The notes under the pieces were generated by a model. It searched no databases and was not told the DNA's origin. It saw only the letters and a list, made by a program, of their open reading frames with translations. A program made the translations under genes and the position numbers. A stretch of 64,000 nt of DNA from Odontesthes bonariensis. Taxonomy: Eukaryota; Chordata; Actinopteri; Atheriniformes; Atherinopsidae. The first letter of the stretch is position 1; the number at the start of each line of letters is the position of its first letter. Location: contig NC_134507.1 in NCBI RefSeq assembly GCF_027942865.1, positions 4,916,026 through 4,980,025 of the forward strand. The letters run 5' to 3'. Positions 15,701 to 40,684 of this stretch are shown here, piece after piece.

Positions 15701-17658
15701 TGAAAAGCTCTCATATAAACCGGTGAAAAGCTCTCATATAAACTAGTGAAAAGCTCTCATATAAACCAGTGAAAAGCCCTCATATAAACTAGTGAAAAGC
15801 TCTCATATAAACCAGTGAAAAGCCCTCATATAAACTAGTGAAAAGATCTCATATAAACTAGTGAAAAGCTCTTATATAAACTAGTGAAAAGCTCTCATAT
15901 AAACCAGTGAAAAGCTCTCATATAAACCAGTGAAAAGCTCTCATATAAACCAGTGAAAAGCTCTCATATAAACTAGTGAAAAGATCTCATATAAACTAGT
16001 GAAAAGCTCTTATATAAACTAGTGAAAAGATCTCATATAAACTAGTGAAAAGCTCGTATATAAACTAGTGAAAAGCTCTCATATAAACTAGTGAAAAGCT
16101 CTCATATAAACTAGTGAAAAGCTCTCATATAAACCAGTGAAAAGCTCTCATATAAACTAGTGAAAAGATCTCATATAAACTAGTGAAAAGCTCTTATATA
16201 AACTAGTTAAAAGCTCTCATATAAACTAGTGAAAAGCTCTCATATAAACCAGTGAAAAGCTCTCATATAAACCAGTGAAAAGCTCTCATATAAACTAGTG
16301 AAAAGCTCTCATATAAACTAGTGAAAAGCTCTCATATAAACTAGTGAAATGCTCTCATATAAACCAGTGAAAAGCTCTCATATAAACTAGTGAAAAGATC
16401 TCATATAAACTAGTGAAAAGCTCTCATATAAACTAGTGAAAAGATCTCATATAAACTAGTGAAAAGCTCTTATATAAACTAGTGAAAAGCTCTCATATAA
16501 ACCAGTGAAAAGCTCTCATATAAACTAGTGAAAAGCTCTCATATAAACTAGTGAAAAGATCTCATATAAACTAGTGAAAAGCTCTGATATAAACTAGTGA
16601 AAAGCTCTCATATAAACTAATGAAAAGATCTCATATAAACTAGTGAAAAGCTCTTATATAAACTAGTGAAAAGCTCGTATATAAACTAGTGAAAAGCTCT
16701 CATATAAACTAGTGAAAAGCTCTCATATAAACCAGTGAAAAGCTCTCATATAAACTAGTGAAAAGCTCTCATATAAACCAGTGAAAAGCTCTCATATAAA
16801 CTAGTGAAAAGCTCGTATATAAACTAGTGAAAAGCTCTCATATAAACTAGTGAAAAGCTATCATATAAACCAGTGAAAAGCTCTCATATAAACTAGTGAA
16901 AAGATCTCATATAAACTAGTGAAATGCTCGTATATAAACTAGGTAAAAGCTCTCATATAAACCAGTGAAAAGCTCTCATATAAACCAGTGAAAAGCTCTC
17001 ATATAAACTAGTGAAAAGCTCTCATATAAACTAGTGAAAAGCTCTCATATAAACTAGTGAAAAGCTCTCATATAAACCAGTGAAAAGCTCTCATATAAAC
17101 CAGTGAAAAGCTCTCATATAAACTAGTGAAAAGCTCTCATATAAACCAGTGAAAAGCTCTCATATAAACCAGCGAAAAGCTCTCATATAAACTAGTGAAA
17201 AGCTCTCATATAAACCAGCGAAAAGCTCTCATATAAACTAGTGAAAAGCTCTCATATAAACTAGTGAAATGCTCGCATATAAACCAGTGAAAAGCTCTCA
17301 TATAAACTAGTGAAATGCTCGCATATAAACTAGTGAAAAGCTCTCATAAATTGGAGAAAAGCTCTGATATAAACCAGTGAAAAGCTCTCATATAAACCAG
17401 TGAAAAGCTCTCATATAAACTAGTGAAAAGATCTCATATAAATTAGTGAAAAGCTCTCATATAAACCAGTGAAAAGCTCTCATATAAACTAGTGAAAAGC
17501 TCTTATATAAACTAGTGAAAAGCTCTTATATAAACTAGTGAAAAGCTCTCATATAAACTAGTGAAAAGCTCTCATATAAACCAGTGAAAAGCTCTCATAT
17601 AAACTAGTTGAAAAGCTCTCATATAAACCAATGAAAAGCTTTCATAAATTGGAGAAAA
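12762..17658. repeat. 23-bp satellite array, about 213 copies, with higher-order structure
   Basis: The unit is CTAGTGAAAAGCTCTCATA + TAAA, repeated head to tail for about 4.9 kb. Most differences fall at a few fixed positions: ctag/ccag/ccgg after TATAAA, and gctctcat/gatctcat/gctcttat/gccctcat. The ccggtg variant recurs at 13881 and 14226 and at 15376 and 15721, each pair 345 bp (15 units) apart. Other rare variants (ctcgtata at 14581 and 16053; ctagttaaaa at 14731 and 16203) recur 1472 bp (64 units) apart. As 23 is not divisible by 3 and every unit has stops in some frames, no long open frame exists. Units decay at both edges (12.54-12.76 kb and 17.60-17.75 kb). Confidence 0.97.
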
Positions 17659-17763
17659 GCTATTAATACATACTTGTGTGTGGAAAAAAACGTTCGTACA
17701 CACTGGCGAAATTACTTTGACATATACTAGTGAAATATTTTCAGGTGATTTCCCTTGAAATTC

Positions 17764-17960
17764 TATTCAATTCAATTCAGTTTTATTTATATAGTGCCAA
17801 ATACAACAAATGTCATCTCAAGGCACTTAAATAATAAAGTCCAATTCAAGCCAATTGGAATTCAATTCATTGTAATCATAATTATTTACAAAATAATCAA
17901 ATTCATTCATATAGAGCCAATTCAAAAACAATTTCCTAGCTAAGGAAACCAACAGATTGC
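17764..17960 (-). mobile_element. LINE 3' end, (TTCAA)n-tailed family, inverse orientation
   Basis: Nearly the same as the copy at 9975-10170: ttcaattcaattcagtttta tail, tatatagtgccaaatacaac, catctcaaggcactta, then atatagagccaattcaaaaa and ctagctaaggaaacc. It abuts the decayed right edge of the satellite. Confidence 0.75.
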
Positions 17961-20900
17961 ATTGAAACTTGAAACGCCTTTCTCTTTAACTGACACGCCT
18001 CCCGTATATGTGAAAGTTTGATTTCATATATTTCTATGTAAGCCAATTCTTAATAATGTCCCCGGTGGTTCCCCAAAGAGGAGGCGCAAAATGATGATTG
18101 CTCTGGTATTTAGGTTTTGTGCTATGTAACTGTAACCTTTAGCAATGTCATTAGACTATAGGATGAAGAAAACATGGTGAAAGTTCATCATATCTAAGTT
18201 CAGAGATTAGGTAAATATTTATCAAATATGTGGACACACAAGCAGGACACCCATGTGCAATTGCTGGATTTATTAACGTCACAGTTGCTCTGCCAATCAA
18301 TCCCAGAAGCATGTAATGGGGTTCAGGTTTGAGGTTTGTGTTTGTGATTCATCAACACCATATTGGTAAAAGTTTTTAATGTACGGATCAGATTTAGGAC
18401 CTGCATGGAGTCACTTCCATGTTGGAAAACGACAGTGCAACCGGGTTGGATTTAAAAAAAAAAAGGCGGTTCGTTTCATGGCCGTATTGCACCTTGGAGG
18501 AGTAAAATTTAAATCCGAGGGGTCACAAAGGGATCAACAGAGGAGTTATTTCTGATGTTACATGAATCACTTCTGTCTTTAAATGGAGATAGCTTCTCGT
18601 CAAGACTGAAAACAAAGGAAAAAAACTAAAAGAAACTCTTTATCGCTCTGTACTCTCTCTGAGGGCAGTTTGATGTTTCATTGTGCAAATACTGATGACC
18701 ACATTTAAACACGTTTGGATGGCAAAAAAAAAAAAAATCTGAGGCAGCCACAAACCTACACTGTATATATATATATATATATTGTGTTAAAAGAATAGAA
18801 TATGTGATTATCAGAGAAGATTGTAAATCATTCAAAGCTTCCATAGACTTTCCCCAATGCCCACACAGATTTAGCCTCCTGATACAACCAGCCGTATGGC
18901 TTCACTCTAACATGGCACTCCAAAGCAACAGAGAGCTTTGAAGTTCCAGCCTTCCTCTTGTATATTTGCTGGGTAGCACGCTGGATTGGCCTGAAAGTGA
19001 TGTGGGTACTTTTTTTTTTTGCACACACAGGTTCCCTCTTCTTTTCTGGGTATATTTATGTGAGCATTGTACAAAGGGGGAAGATGGAAGCTTTTACAAA
19101 AGTGGAAGTGTCAAAAGCAAAATATTGGCGGAACGTACAGAACTTGGGTGCATTTAGCGCCACAGTACGTTGACACCGTTGCGTGGCTGTCACTCAAAAA
19201 AAGAGGATATGATCAAAAAAAGCTTTTTAAAAAAAGCCATGCCTGATGCAACCAGAAACGTTACACATTTGAAACTTTTTGTAGTTCAGGCTGTATCATC
19301 AACTTCTTTCACAGGAGGTCACTTGAAGAGACAAGGATTGTGAGAACATAGATCTGAAGTTTGAAAGTACTAAGTAGTTCTGTAAAGTGATAAACAATCA
19401 CTTTTACACATTTTTTAAACAGTACTGCATGAAAGCGATTTCATTCACAGCAAACAAGTTGGGAAATCCTTAAAGCAGTCCTTACAGATAGCTATCTATA
19501 ACTATCCTACTTTGGCAACCAGCTTTGTTTTTTAACATAAATGGCTCGTTCTGAGGCAATAAAAGGAAAATTTTGCTTATTTTCATGCAATTCTATATTG
19601 CACACTGGAACGTTAAAGTTTCTCACTTTTGGATGTCACCATTATTTGCATTCTGTCACCCAAAAGTCAAAAGGGGATTATTGTTTTGACCAAATATGTA
19701 GTTACTGCTACTGTGGGCTGTTCTACTTCTGCTTCTTCTTAAATCGGTACCCGTGAAGCGGGAGACGGGTTATTTACTAACAATGAGCTCACGGATAACT
19801 ATTAATACCCCGTAACACGCAGGAAAAAGACGCTGTGACTGGTCAAATATTCACAGCAAGAGCTTGGTGGGATTTTCCCTGCTCCCAAACATGAGTTAAG
19901 TCTTGCATGAGGAACCTTTTTAGCAATGCATAAGGAATAATACCTATAATTAAAATGTGCTGCAGGAAGTTTGCAAATTGTAGGAGCAGAGCATGAAAGT
20001 AATAAGCATTCTTCGTCTTTCACAGAGGAGTCTTGGCTTGACGATAAAGAGAACTGTACTGTATGTGGTTTTTACAGTGTTTTGGCGTCATTCAGCTGCT
20101 TCCAAAAGAAATCATTTTCAGAGCGAATGAACTTCAGACCTGATGTGTGATCAATTTTTTTTCAGTAAATCAAAAAATGGATTTGAACATTACTGGGTTT
20201 TGATATTTCCTCAATATCATATACGGTATACAGCAAATTTGTTGATTGTACAGCACCATAAATCATAGACTTGAATATTTCATATCTGAATAAAAGTCAA
20301 ATATGTGCGACGTTCTGATGAATCATCGGTAAAAACATTATTCAAACATAATGTAATCACTCAAATAGGGTGAAATAGAGGATGAATATAATAATCTTTC
20401 TCTATTTACAGTCATAAGCTGCACCTCATACTGACAACAGTCCTGCCGTGTTGTAACATCTCATTGATTTCTTTAGATAATAGCCGTTTGCTCAGGTGGA
20501 GGGTGACAGTATGCTGGTGTTGTCAGCAAGCGTGTGCAGTTTGCAAAAGGAGGGGGGGGGGGTGAGAGAAGAGGGAGGAAACAGAGCAGCAGAGGAGGGG
20601 CATTACTGGAAATAGGTGGCTACACAGGTTGAGCTAGCCTTTTCCAGAACATGGGTAGGAAATATTAAATGAGATACACTGCAGGGAGCGCCTTTAACTG
20701 AGTCACACAGACGTAACACAAACCCCATATGCACATGCGCCTATAGAGTCGAGCATTGTTTGTGTTGCGAGAACTTTCTGCAAAGACTTCAGACAAATGC
20801 TGCTCTTTGTGAAATATCCTGATGAAATATTTCTGACTGGACATTTTGTCCTCTTAGTACTCAACCATTCACCCGGAGATGATGTTGAAACACTTTGCTA

Positions 20901-22044
20901 GAGGAACACAGTTCAGTGTGAGAGGTGTTCTCGTCTGTGTATCAACTTTGGATCAATAAGTTCATTCAAATAGGTTGTTTTTTTCCCCAGACTCAACTAA
21001 ACACAGGGTCAAATCTAATTTAATCTCTTCAAATATCAATAAAAAAAGTTACACACACTGGTTTTAGATGTCTTGATATCAGTGTTTGGTCAAAGGGTCG
21101 ATGTTGTGACAAAGGCATTACCAGCATTTCCTGAACGGATTAAACTCGAAAAATGGCAAGAAAATAATAGTGATTTCACTGCTTTTTGTGTTTTCACACA
21201 TTTTATTCAACCCATGCTAAAAAAAAAACAAAAAAACATTAATGCTACAATAATCTGACATATGACAAGTAGATTTGTGCAATGTGAAACAAGTCCCTCA
21301 GAGAGCAGTACGTAAATATGATGATTACAGTGGCCGCTTTAGCCTATCACAGCTTATTGTTTTGGCTTTGCTGCCTGCATCTATACAGTTTCATTTGTCC
21401 CTCTTTGCTCTCTTTGAAGAAGATGACAACAGGATGACAAATCAGGTTTTTATTGTGGTTCCTCACAACAAGACAGGAAGGAAGCTACATACAGCATTTC
21501 TGCTCAGTCTCCCATTACATGAGAAACAAACATCTCCATCGTAGTACATCCTGGGTTCCTTGGTAATGACGCTTTAGGATGCACTAGCTGTCAGAATTTT
21601 TCAAGAAATTTGATAACCATCAAATTGTTGATCTAAAATCTGGAAATTTGCATTACTTTTATTCAGCTGAAAATGTGAGCAGCATAGATGAATTTACAAA
21701 ACTCCTCAGGTACTTCGAATTAAAAAAAAAAGGTACTTGGTGTTACCCCAGTATGCCTTATATCTTCAACTTCAATGTCATAACAGCTCAAATATAAGGT
21801 TTTTATTCCTTCTTTTAGCCCTAAGTTTGAGGTGAAGAGCAATGGAGAGAAAACAGAAATCTGCAGTCTAAATGCACATCTAGTGAGATTCTTAGTTTTG
21901 CAAACATTAGCATGCTAAGCTAAGACTGCAGTGAATGAAACACTTACAGAATAGTAGCATATTAGCTCATTGTAGCATTGAGTTCATTGAGTCTTTTTTT
22001 TTAAATAACATGCAAGAATAACAGCTTGATTGCTTTGCTTGACG

Positions 22045-22105
22045 ATATCCTTCCATCCATCCATTCACTACACCCGCCGAGTCCGACTCAGGGTCACAGG
22101 GTGCC
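22045..22105 (+). mobile_element. Short fragment of a common fish interspersed repeat
   Basis: The text ccttccatccatccattcac followed by acacccgccgagtccgactc and agggtcacagggtgcc matches the ATCCATCC...CGC...GGGTCGCGGGG motif common at LINE/SINE 3' ends in fish. It is too short to classify. Confidence 0.45.
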
Positions 22106-24954
22106 TAAAAATCCAAGCAATCTGAAAAGTATGCACTTGAGTCTGTGGATCTTTGCATTTTCGCTCCTGAATCAACGAGGATCTGCACTGTTGAAGTGCG
22201 ACGAGCAATATATCAAATATTACCAAGCATTTATTCAGATTTCAGATAACTGAGGTACAATGCAGTTTCACATGTGTCAGAATAGTACGTCATACTAGAG
22301 CATCAAAAAGCTTTACGCAAACCTGAGGAGATGACACAGTGACTTTCCCATTGTAGATTTTTTATCATTTGTTTATTGAAGTCTCGACAAAAGCATGACA
22401 TGATCAGATTTCATTTGATTTTATTGTCCACCATGAGCACGGTCTGATGTATTTGAATAATTAAAAGAAAAATATCACAAACAAAAAAAGGTACAATATA
22501 TCAGTCATATAATGCATGGTAGTAAACCGAAAGTTAACAAGAGACAGAGAGACAGAAAGAGAAAGACTGTTTTGATGTGTTTGGATGAAGTACCATATCC
22601 TTCACGAACATTAGTCAACAGTAACAACTGTAGTCACATTTCCTTTGTTATGCAATGAGTGACTTCTCAATTTGATCAAATCATGTGGAGAAACTTGACA
22701 TTTTAGAGGACTGAAAAGAAGTTAGCATTGTAGGATATGATCCTCAGACACAGTATTATATGTGTATTCCCTCTGCTGTATTCTGTTATGCAAAACGATA
22801 CCACAAACGATACCGCCAAGATCAGACATGACTTTTTTGGCTGCAGACATTTCAACATTTCGACATGTCAAAATAGGAAATACATAGATGAACCAATGCC
22901 GTCTGCATTCATCTTAAGAAAGGTCACGTTGTTGAGAATGCCGATTTACTGTCACTGTTTAATGGGTGGTACTGTAATAAGGAGAACTGAGCCATAATTA
23001 TTATGAATTATGTCTTTTCTACTGTGACAGGCCAAAACGTATGCTGTACTTAAATGAGCTGATAGGAGTCTTTTTTGTAGCTGTGTGTACAATATGGACA
23101 ATATATCCTTTGTGGTAATTTTGTTATTGCTCACTCTTTTTCTTCTTCTTCTTCTTCTGCTTCTGCTTATGTGTACTTCTTTTCTTTTCTCATATCTCAC
23201 TACACTTGGTTCACATCTGACCAATTCAAAACAGGACATAAACCATGCCCAGATCATGAGTCTTGGGTCCCATCTCGCCCACATAGCAATTGTGAATCCC
23301 ACAGCTGGGCCATAAGTGCCTAAATTAACCTATGTTTGGTCCAAAGTGCCAGCTTGAGTCTGATTAAGCATAACCGCATCAGGTTGGGGTAATCCAACGT
23401 TGAGAAATTTGATTTAGTTTGCCGACAGACTACTGGGTGTCCATGGAATTAAAAAGGTTTTAATCAGATGTTTTTGAACATCATGTAAATGTACTTAGCG
23501 ATTGCCCCAATTCAATTCAATTCAACTATACTTAATATAGTGTGGTCACATGTTTATCATTCATAGTTTTATAAATGATAAACAGATAATGGTAAGGAGA
23601 ACAAATAGTCTTTATAAAAAGGTCATTTAAAGTTGTCACTGTAGGCAGGAATAAACTCCTGAACCGGTCCTTATTACAGAGGATTTGAAGAAACATCTGA
23701 CTGAAGACACTCTTTAGTTTAGTCACCGTTAATGTGCTGATTATTAATCGTTGTTAAATTGGGGGAAGTCTATCAGTGGAACACAACAGAATTGACTTTT
23801 GTTTGGATAATGTGGCAAACGACTTCATGGCAGGGAACAGTTGTTTAGTTGTTTCATGCTAAACTACCCAAACTAACTGAAGCATTTGTGCCTGGAAACA
23901 TAACAGTTTCAAGGTCTCAATCGAGACTCAAAAACCAGGTTTCATTGCTCAAGCTACAGACTTTCATTTCAAGATTTTTTATGTATTTTTGTCCAACTGA
24001 GAGGGAAGTGAACAATATCTCATCTATTACTAAAATCATGAGAAACATCAGTGTGACAGGTTTAGTGTAGCTTAAATTGAAAGTGCAGAATCATGTGGCT
24101 TTATCCACTCATTGCTTAGTCATAGGCAGAAAGACATACTCACTCTCAGACTACTGACAAATCAATATCTCCACTAAGGAAAACTTTTTAACACTCCTTC
24201 TTGTTTAAAGAAGATTATTTAAAGATATACGTCAGATAATTTGGCAAACACGTGTGTTCCCCTCACTTCTGTCCAAGTATAATTGTTATTGGCATCATTC
24301 ACGAACATTTCGACATGTCAAGCTCTGTGTTCAAGCTCTTTTAAGTGAGCAGGAGTCCTTTTCGTGCAATGGTTGATTTCATCTCACTTCAGATTGTCAG
24401 TTAAATATAGGTCAAGACTCATTGGTGGAAAGTTTAAAACGGTGAAACCACAACTCCAACTTGTTTCTGTTCAGTCTGAAGCCCATCAGATGTCTTTCTT
24501 TCGTTTTAGTTTTTTTTTTCCACAATGTGCACCAACCTTCACAGACCTCTCTTCATTGTGTTTCTTCCTGTTGCCACACCCGAGAAACATCATAACAGTT
24601 TAATGACTATAAAACTTTTTGAAAATATCGAAAATGTTTGAAATAGTAATTTTGATGGCTTTGCAGGTTGTCTATATTTTTTTTGATAATAGCACTTCTG
24701 GTGCTGATAGACACGTTTTTTTCTTCAACCCCTTTTTCGCAGTAAAGCTGCCATTAAAATCACATGAACATTAAAAATGAGCCTCAGTAAAACAAATATA
24801 GCTTCTTGAACATTTTCATATATTTGGGGTGAAAGCTTAAATAGTGTTCAGAGACACCAACTGAACACAATAATGTCCTATTGACATTTTGTCGGCATAT
24901 AGTTTTATCCCAAAGTGCTTGATGACCAAACAGGCCATGGTATTTGTGCAACAA

Positions 24955-25432
24955 TAAAGCACTTGGTAGCTCCAGTATGACCCAGTATGAACCTTCCAGA
25001 CCCCTCAGGTCATCTGGATCCGGTCTTCTATCAGTTCCCAGAGTCAGAACCAGACATGGAGAAGCTGCATTCAGCTTCTATGCTCCACATGTCTGGAACA
25101 AACTCCCAGAAAGCCTCAGATCAGCTGGAACACTCAGTGTGTTTAAGGCCAGGTTGAAGACACACCTATTTTCAGCTGCGTTTGAATAAAGCTCAAAACT
25201 TAATCACATTTTAACTACTGATTTTATATTGTTCTTATTTCTTTCTTTTTGTTTAAAATTTAAATCGTGCTTTTTATTTCTCTGATTTTATCTATTGTTC
25301 TTATTTCTTTCTTTTTTGTTTAAAATTTAAATCGTGCTTTTTATTTCTACTGTTTTAATGTCTCTGTAAAGCACTTTGAATCACCTTGTAGTTGAATTGT
25401 GCCATACAAATAAACTTGCCTTGCCTTGCCTC
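24955..25432 (+). mobile_element. LINE fragment, reverse transcriptase C-terminal tail and 3'UTR
   Basis: The frame from about 24955 to 25189 gives YEPSRPLRSSGSGLLSVPRV, then GEAAFSFYAPHVWNKLPESL and FKARLKTHLFSAAFE before a stop. This RALRSS-LL-VPR...AP-LWN-LP...FK--LKTHLF pattern is the well-known C-terminal end of fish LINE reverse transcriptases. The 3'UTR includes a direct duplication of about 75 bp (25206-25345), then agcactttgaatcaccttgt and a (TTGCC)n tail at 25416-25430. The same family is at 44578-44980. Confidence 0.85.
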
Positions 25433-25582
25433 CAAACAGCTCTTGGTAGCTCTTAAACATTATCACTTACAGTGATGTATTTTTGCATTGTGTTGGAAGT
25501 TAACGCTGTTTGTTCGGATATAATACAAAAATCCTGATGAACAACAAAAAGATATTGAAACAATTATTTACCTTTGTTTTTT

Positions 25583-25588
25583 TTTATT
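25583..25588 (-). terminator. Candidate rel polyadenylation signal (AATAAA)
   Basis: TTTATT on the plus strand, 1.4 kb beyond the rel stop codon. A long 3'UTR is usual for rel genes, but other AT-rich sites nearby could serve, so this is a weak call. Confidence 0.3.
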
Positions 25589-26978
25589 ATTATTATTAAA
25601 AACTGATCACGTAGAAAAAAACGGCAGTCTTACAAAATGGGCGTCACAATAGAAAATTTCATTTAACTCCAAGAATCCTCTGTAATGCAACAATTAAGAA
25701 AACACAAGGTTGAACTCAGCGAAAACCGACAAAGCTGCCTGACAAAAGCCAGTGTTTGGGAATCGTCGGCCATTTGCAGTCATTCATCAATAAACAGGAT
25801 GCGTTCAGTAGGCATCTCCAAGAGACTCAGTTGAATTAATCAAACAATAAAACATAAAATTGACATCTGAATCCATAAAACATCTGTTAGAAATGCTCTG
25901 AGCACATCCAACAGCACATGCGATCACTGGTATGACATAGTCATTACAAAGGAAAGACACCACCGTGTTTCTCCCCACTTCCTCAATGGAAATTTCTGTA
26001 CCTTGCCAGTTCTTGAGTGTTTCAGCATGATAAATGCTTCTACTCAGCTGTGGCTAACATGTATGTACAGAGTGCACTTAACAAATGCTTAGGTTAGAAA
26101 AACAATAATAAAAAAAAGAGCAACATACTTCAAAATATAAAGAAATAAAAAGTGAAACCGTGACATTTAACAAGTGCTTCTGCTATACATCGCAAAAAAC
26201 ATTTAGCCCTTGTTTTTCTCAAGATCAAACCACCACATAACAAACCATTTAGAATACATTACATCGATAGTGAATCCAGCGTTACTTGAAAAAAAAAAAC
26301 AAAGAAGAAAAGTAGTACATTCAATGCCTCAAAGATATAACTTTGGCTTGGAAGCCATTAGCTTGAAGTTTGATCAGGTCATCATGACAACCTAAAACAT
26401 GGTTCATTCGAACAGAAACCAGTGGAGCCTATGTAAGGCCAATTATGTTAACCAGTCATCAGAGCACCAGCAGTTGGAAAGCCTAACCAGCAGATGGATT
26501 ACATGGATGCAATTAAGCACCTCTTTAAACACTGCAACATATCAAACGTTTAAGTTTCGACAACATTAATCATGAAACAATGCATTGCTGACAAAAATTG
26601 AGACACAGTTCTAGAACGGCATGGCCTGTTTCTTGTCTGGAAATCATAATTTGCACGAGAGTAATTGGGAAAAAGTCGTCTTTCCTGATGAATAGTTGGA
26701 AGTAATGACCAAAGACAACCTGACAGGTGCCTTGATTGGCTAAACAGAAAGTAATAAAATATTTTGCCTTGACACTCAGTACGGCTATGGATCCAACTTC
26801 CTGCTAACAACTTTGGTCATATGCCCACTGCTGTAATAACCCAAGCAAATGCCTCCTAAGCTATAAGCTATGCTTAGCATGAGTGAGGCAGAAATTCTGG
26901 GTTTGCAAGGCTAAACAGGATCTATGTTCTCCATAGAGCTGCTTCTGTTTATGTCATGATACCAAAAAATTGCCCCTT

Positions 26979-39682
<12,704 letters not shown>

Positions 39683-39797
39683 GGTGCACACACACTCGTC
39701 CCTCTCAGCAGTTGTCACAAGTTATTGTCCCTCGGAGAATCTCGAGCTGAATGAGTGACAGTGAGCTTAATAAGTAATTTTTGTCAAGAGGCTTGTG

Positions 39798-39809
39798 GGG
39801 GAATTCCCC
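39798..39809. promoter_or_regulatory. Palindromic kappa-B site upstream of rel start codon
   Basis: GGGGAATTCCCC lies about 115 bp upstream of the rel ATG, on sequence that should be the core promoter or 5'UTR. It fits GGGRNNYYCC perfectly on both strands. c-rel promoters of mammals and birds are known to be auto-regulated through NF-kappaB sites, which supports a functional reading. No clear TATA box is seen between it and the ATG. Confidence 0.55.
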
Positions 39810-39964
39810 TCCGTCACCAGCGCCTTCATCTGAATTAGCCAATGAGAGCCGGCAGATGAAGACCAAACCACGCCCCCGACGTGGCGCCGTCCGCTGTGCC
39901 TCCGCGGTGCCTCCGCGGTGCCGTGAGAGCGCGCTCTACAAGAAACAGCGTCTGTGGCCGTCGC

Positions 39965-40676
39965 CAGGGCCGGCCCAAGCCTTTATGGGGCCTTCAGCAG
40001 AATTTCATATGGGGCCCCCCTACCATCACCTCAGCTCCAGATGCCTCATTATTCCATAGCCTACACTGTTATGTGTGTAACGGACCCACAATCATTAGCA
40101 TTATTTGTAATCATCTTACATTATACAGGTGTCATTCTTGTTTTTAACCTTAAAGGGATAGCAAACTCATAAATATGGTTTAATTAACTGCTACAAAAAG
40201 AGTGATGTATAAGTATGGCTCATTAATTTAACTATTTGAAAGTAACATCAGCAGGCTGGAGACTGCATTTATAGTAAACACGTTAAATAGTTTAATTTCT
40301 TTCAGATGTGCAATGGTGAGCAAAATGTTCAAAATCCAAATACAAAATAGAATCAAATGACATTCACATTATCTTACAGAAAAATAAAGTTGTAATCAAA
40401 ATTAAATACTTAAATAATAAATACAATACTTAAATAATTTTGCCCAACGGTGGCAGCAGCCAACAGGAGGCATAAATTAACCTAGTATTAGTATTTTGTC
40501 AAAATTACATTTTTTTTTTCTGGTGTAATACAATTTTGTTTAAATTATTCAATGTTATTTTAATTTCATGTATATATTTACTTTTTATCACGACGTCTCG
40601 GTGCTCTCTGGGGCCCCCTGGTGGCGTGGGGGCCCTAAGCGACCGTGTAGTTGGCATATGCCTTGGGCCGGCTCTG
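39965..40676. mobile_element. hAT-type MITE with perfect 8-bp target-site duplication
   Basis: The ends are inverted: CAGGGCCGGCCCAAG at the left and CTTGGGCCGGCTCTG at the right. The flanking 8 bp GCCGTCGC at 39957-39964 is repeated exactly at 40677-40684, as hAT insertion gives. No transposase frame remains; the interior is AT-rich. It begins about 280 bp upstream of the rel ATG. Confidence 0.9.
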
Positions 40677-40684
40677 GCCGTCGC

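Larger units (their letters stand above)
17659..25582. other. Long gene-free stretch between satellite and rel 3' end
   Basis: No coding exon or RNA gene was recognised on either strand. Contents seen: a LINE tail (17764-17960), (AT)n at 18763-18782, poly-G at 20551-20562, a short fish repeat fragment (22045-22105), a (CTT)n tract at 23141-23163, and a LINE reverse transcriptase end (24955-25432). The remainder is AT-rich single-copy-looking DNA. In the human map PUS10 sits in this position; I found no trace of it, but short exons could escape reading by eye. Confidence 0.5.

Noticed and set aside
12762..17658. Regular short repeats resembling a CRISPR array
   Set aside because: Units are contiguous 23-mers without unique spacers, in an intron-rich vertebrate locus; it is a satellite.
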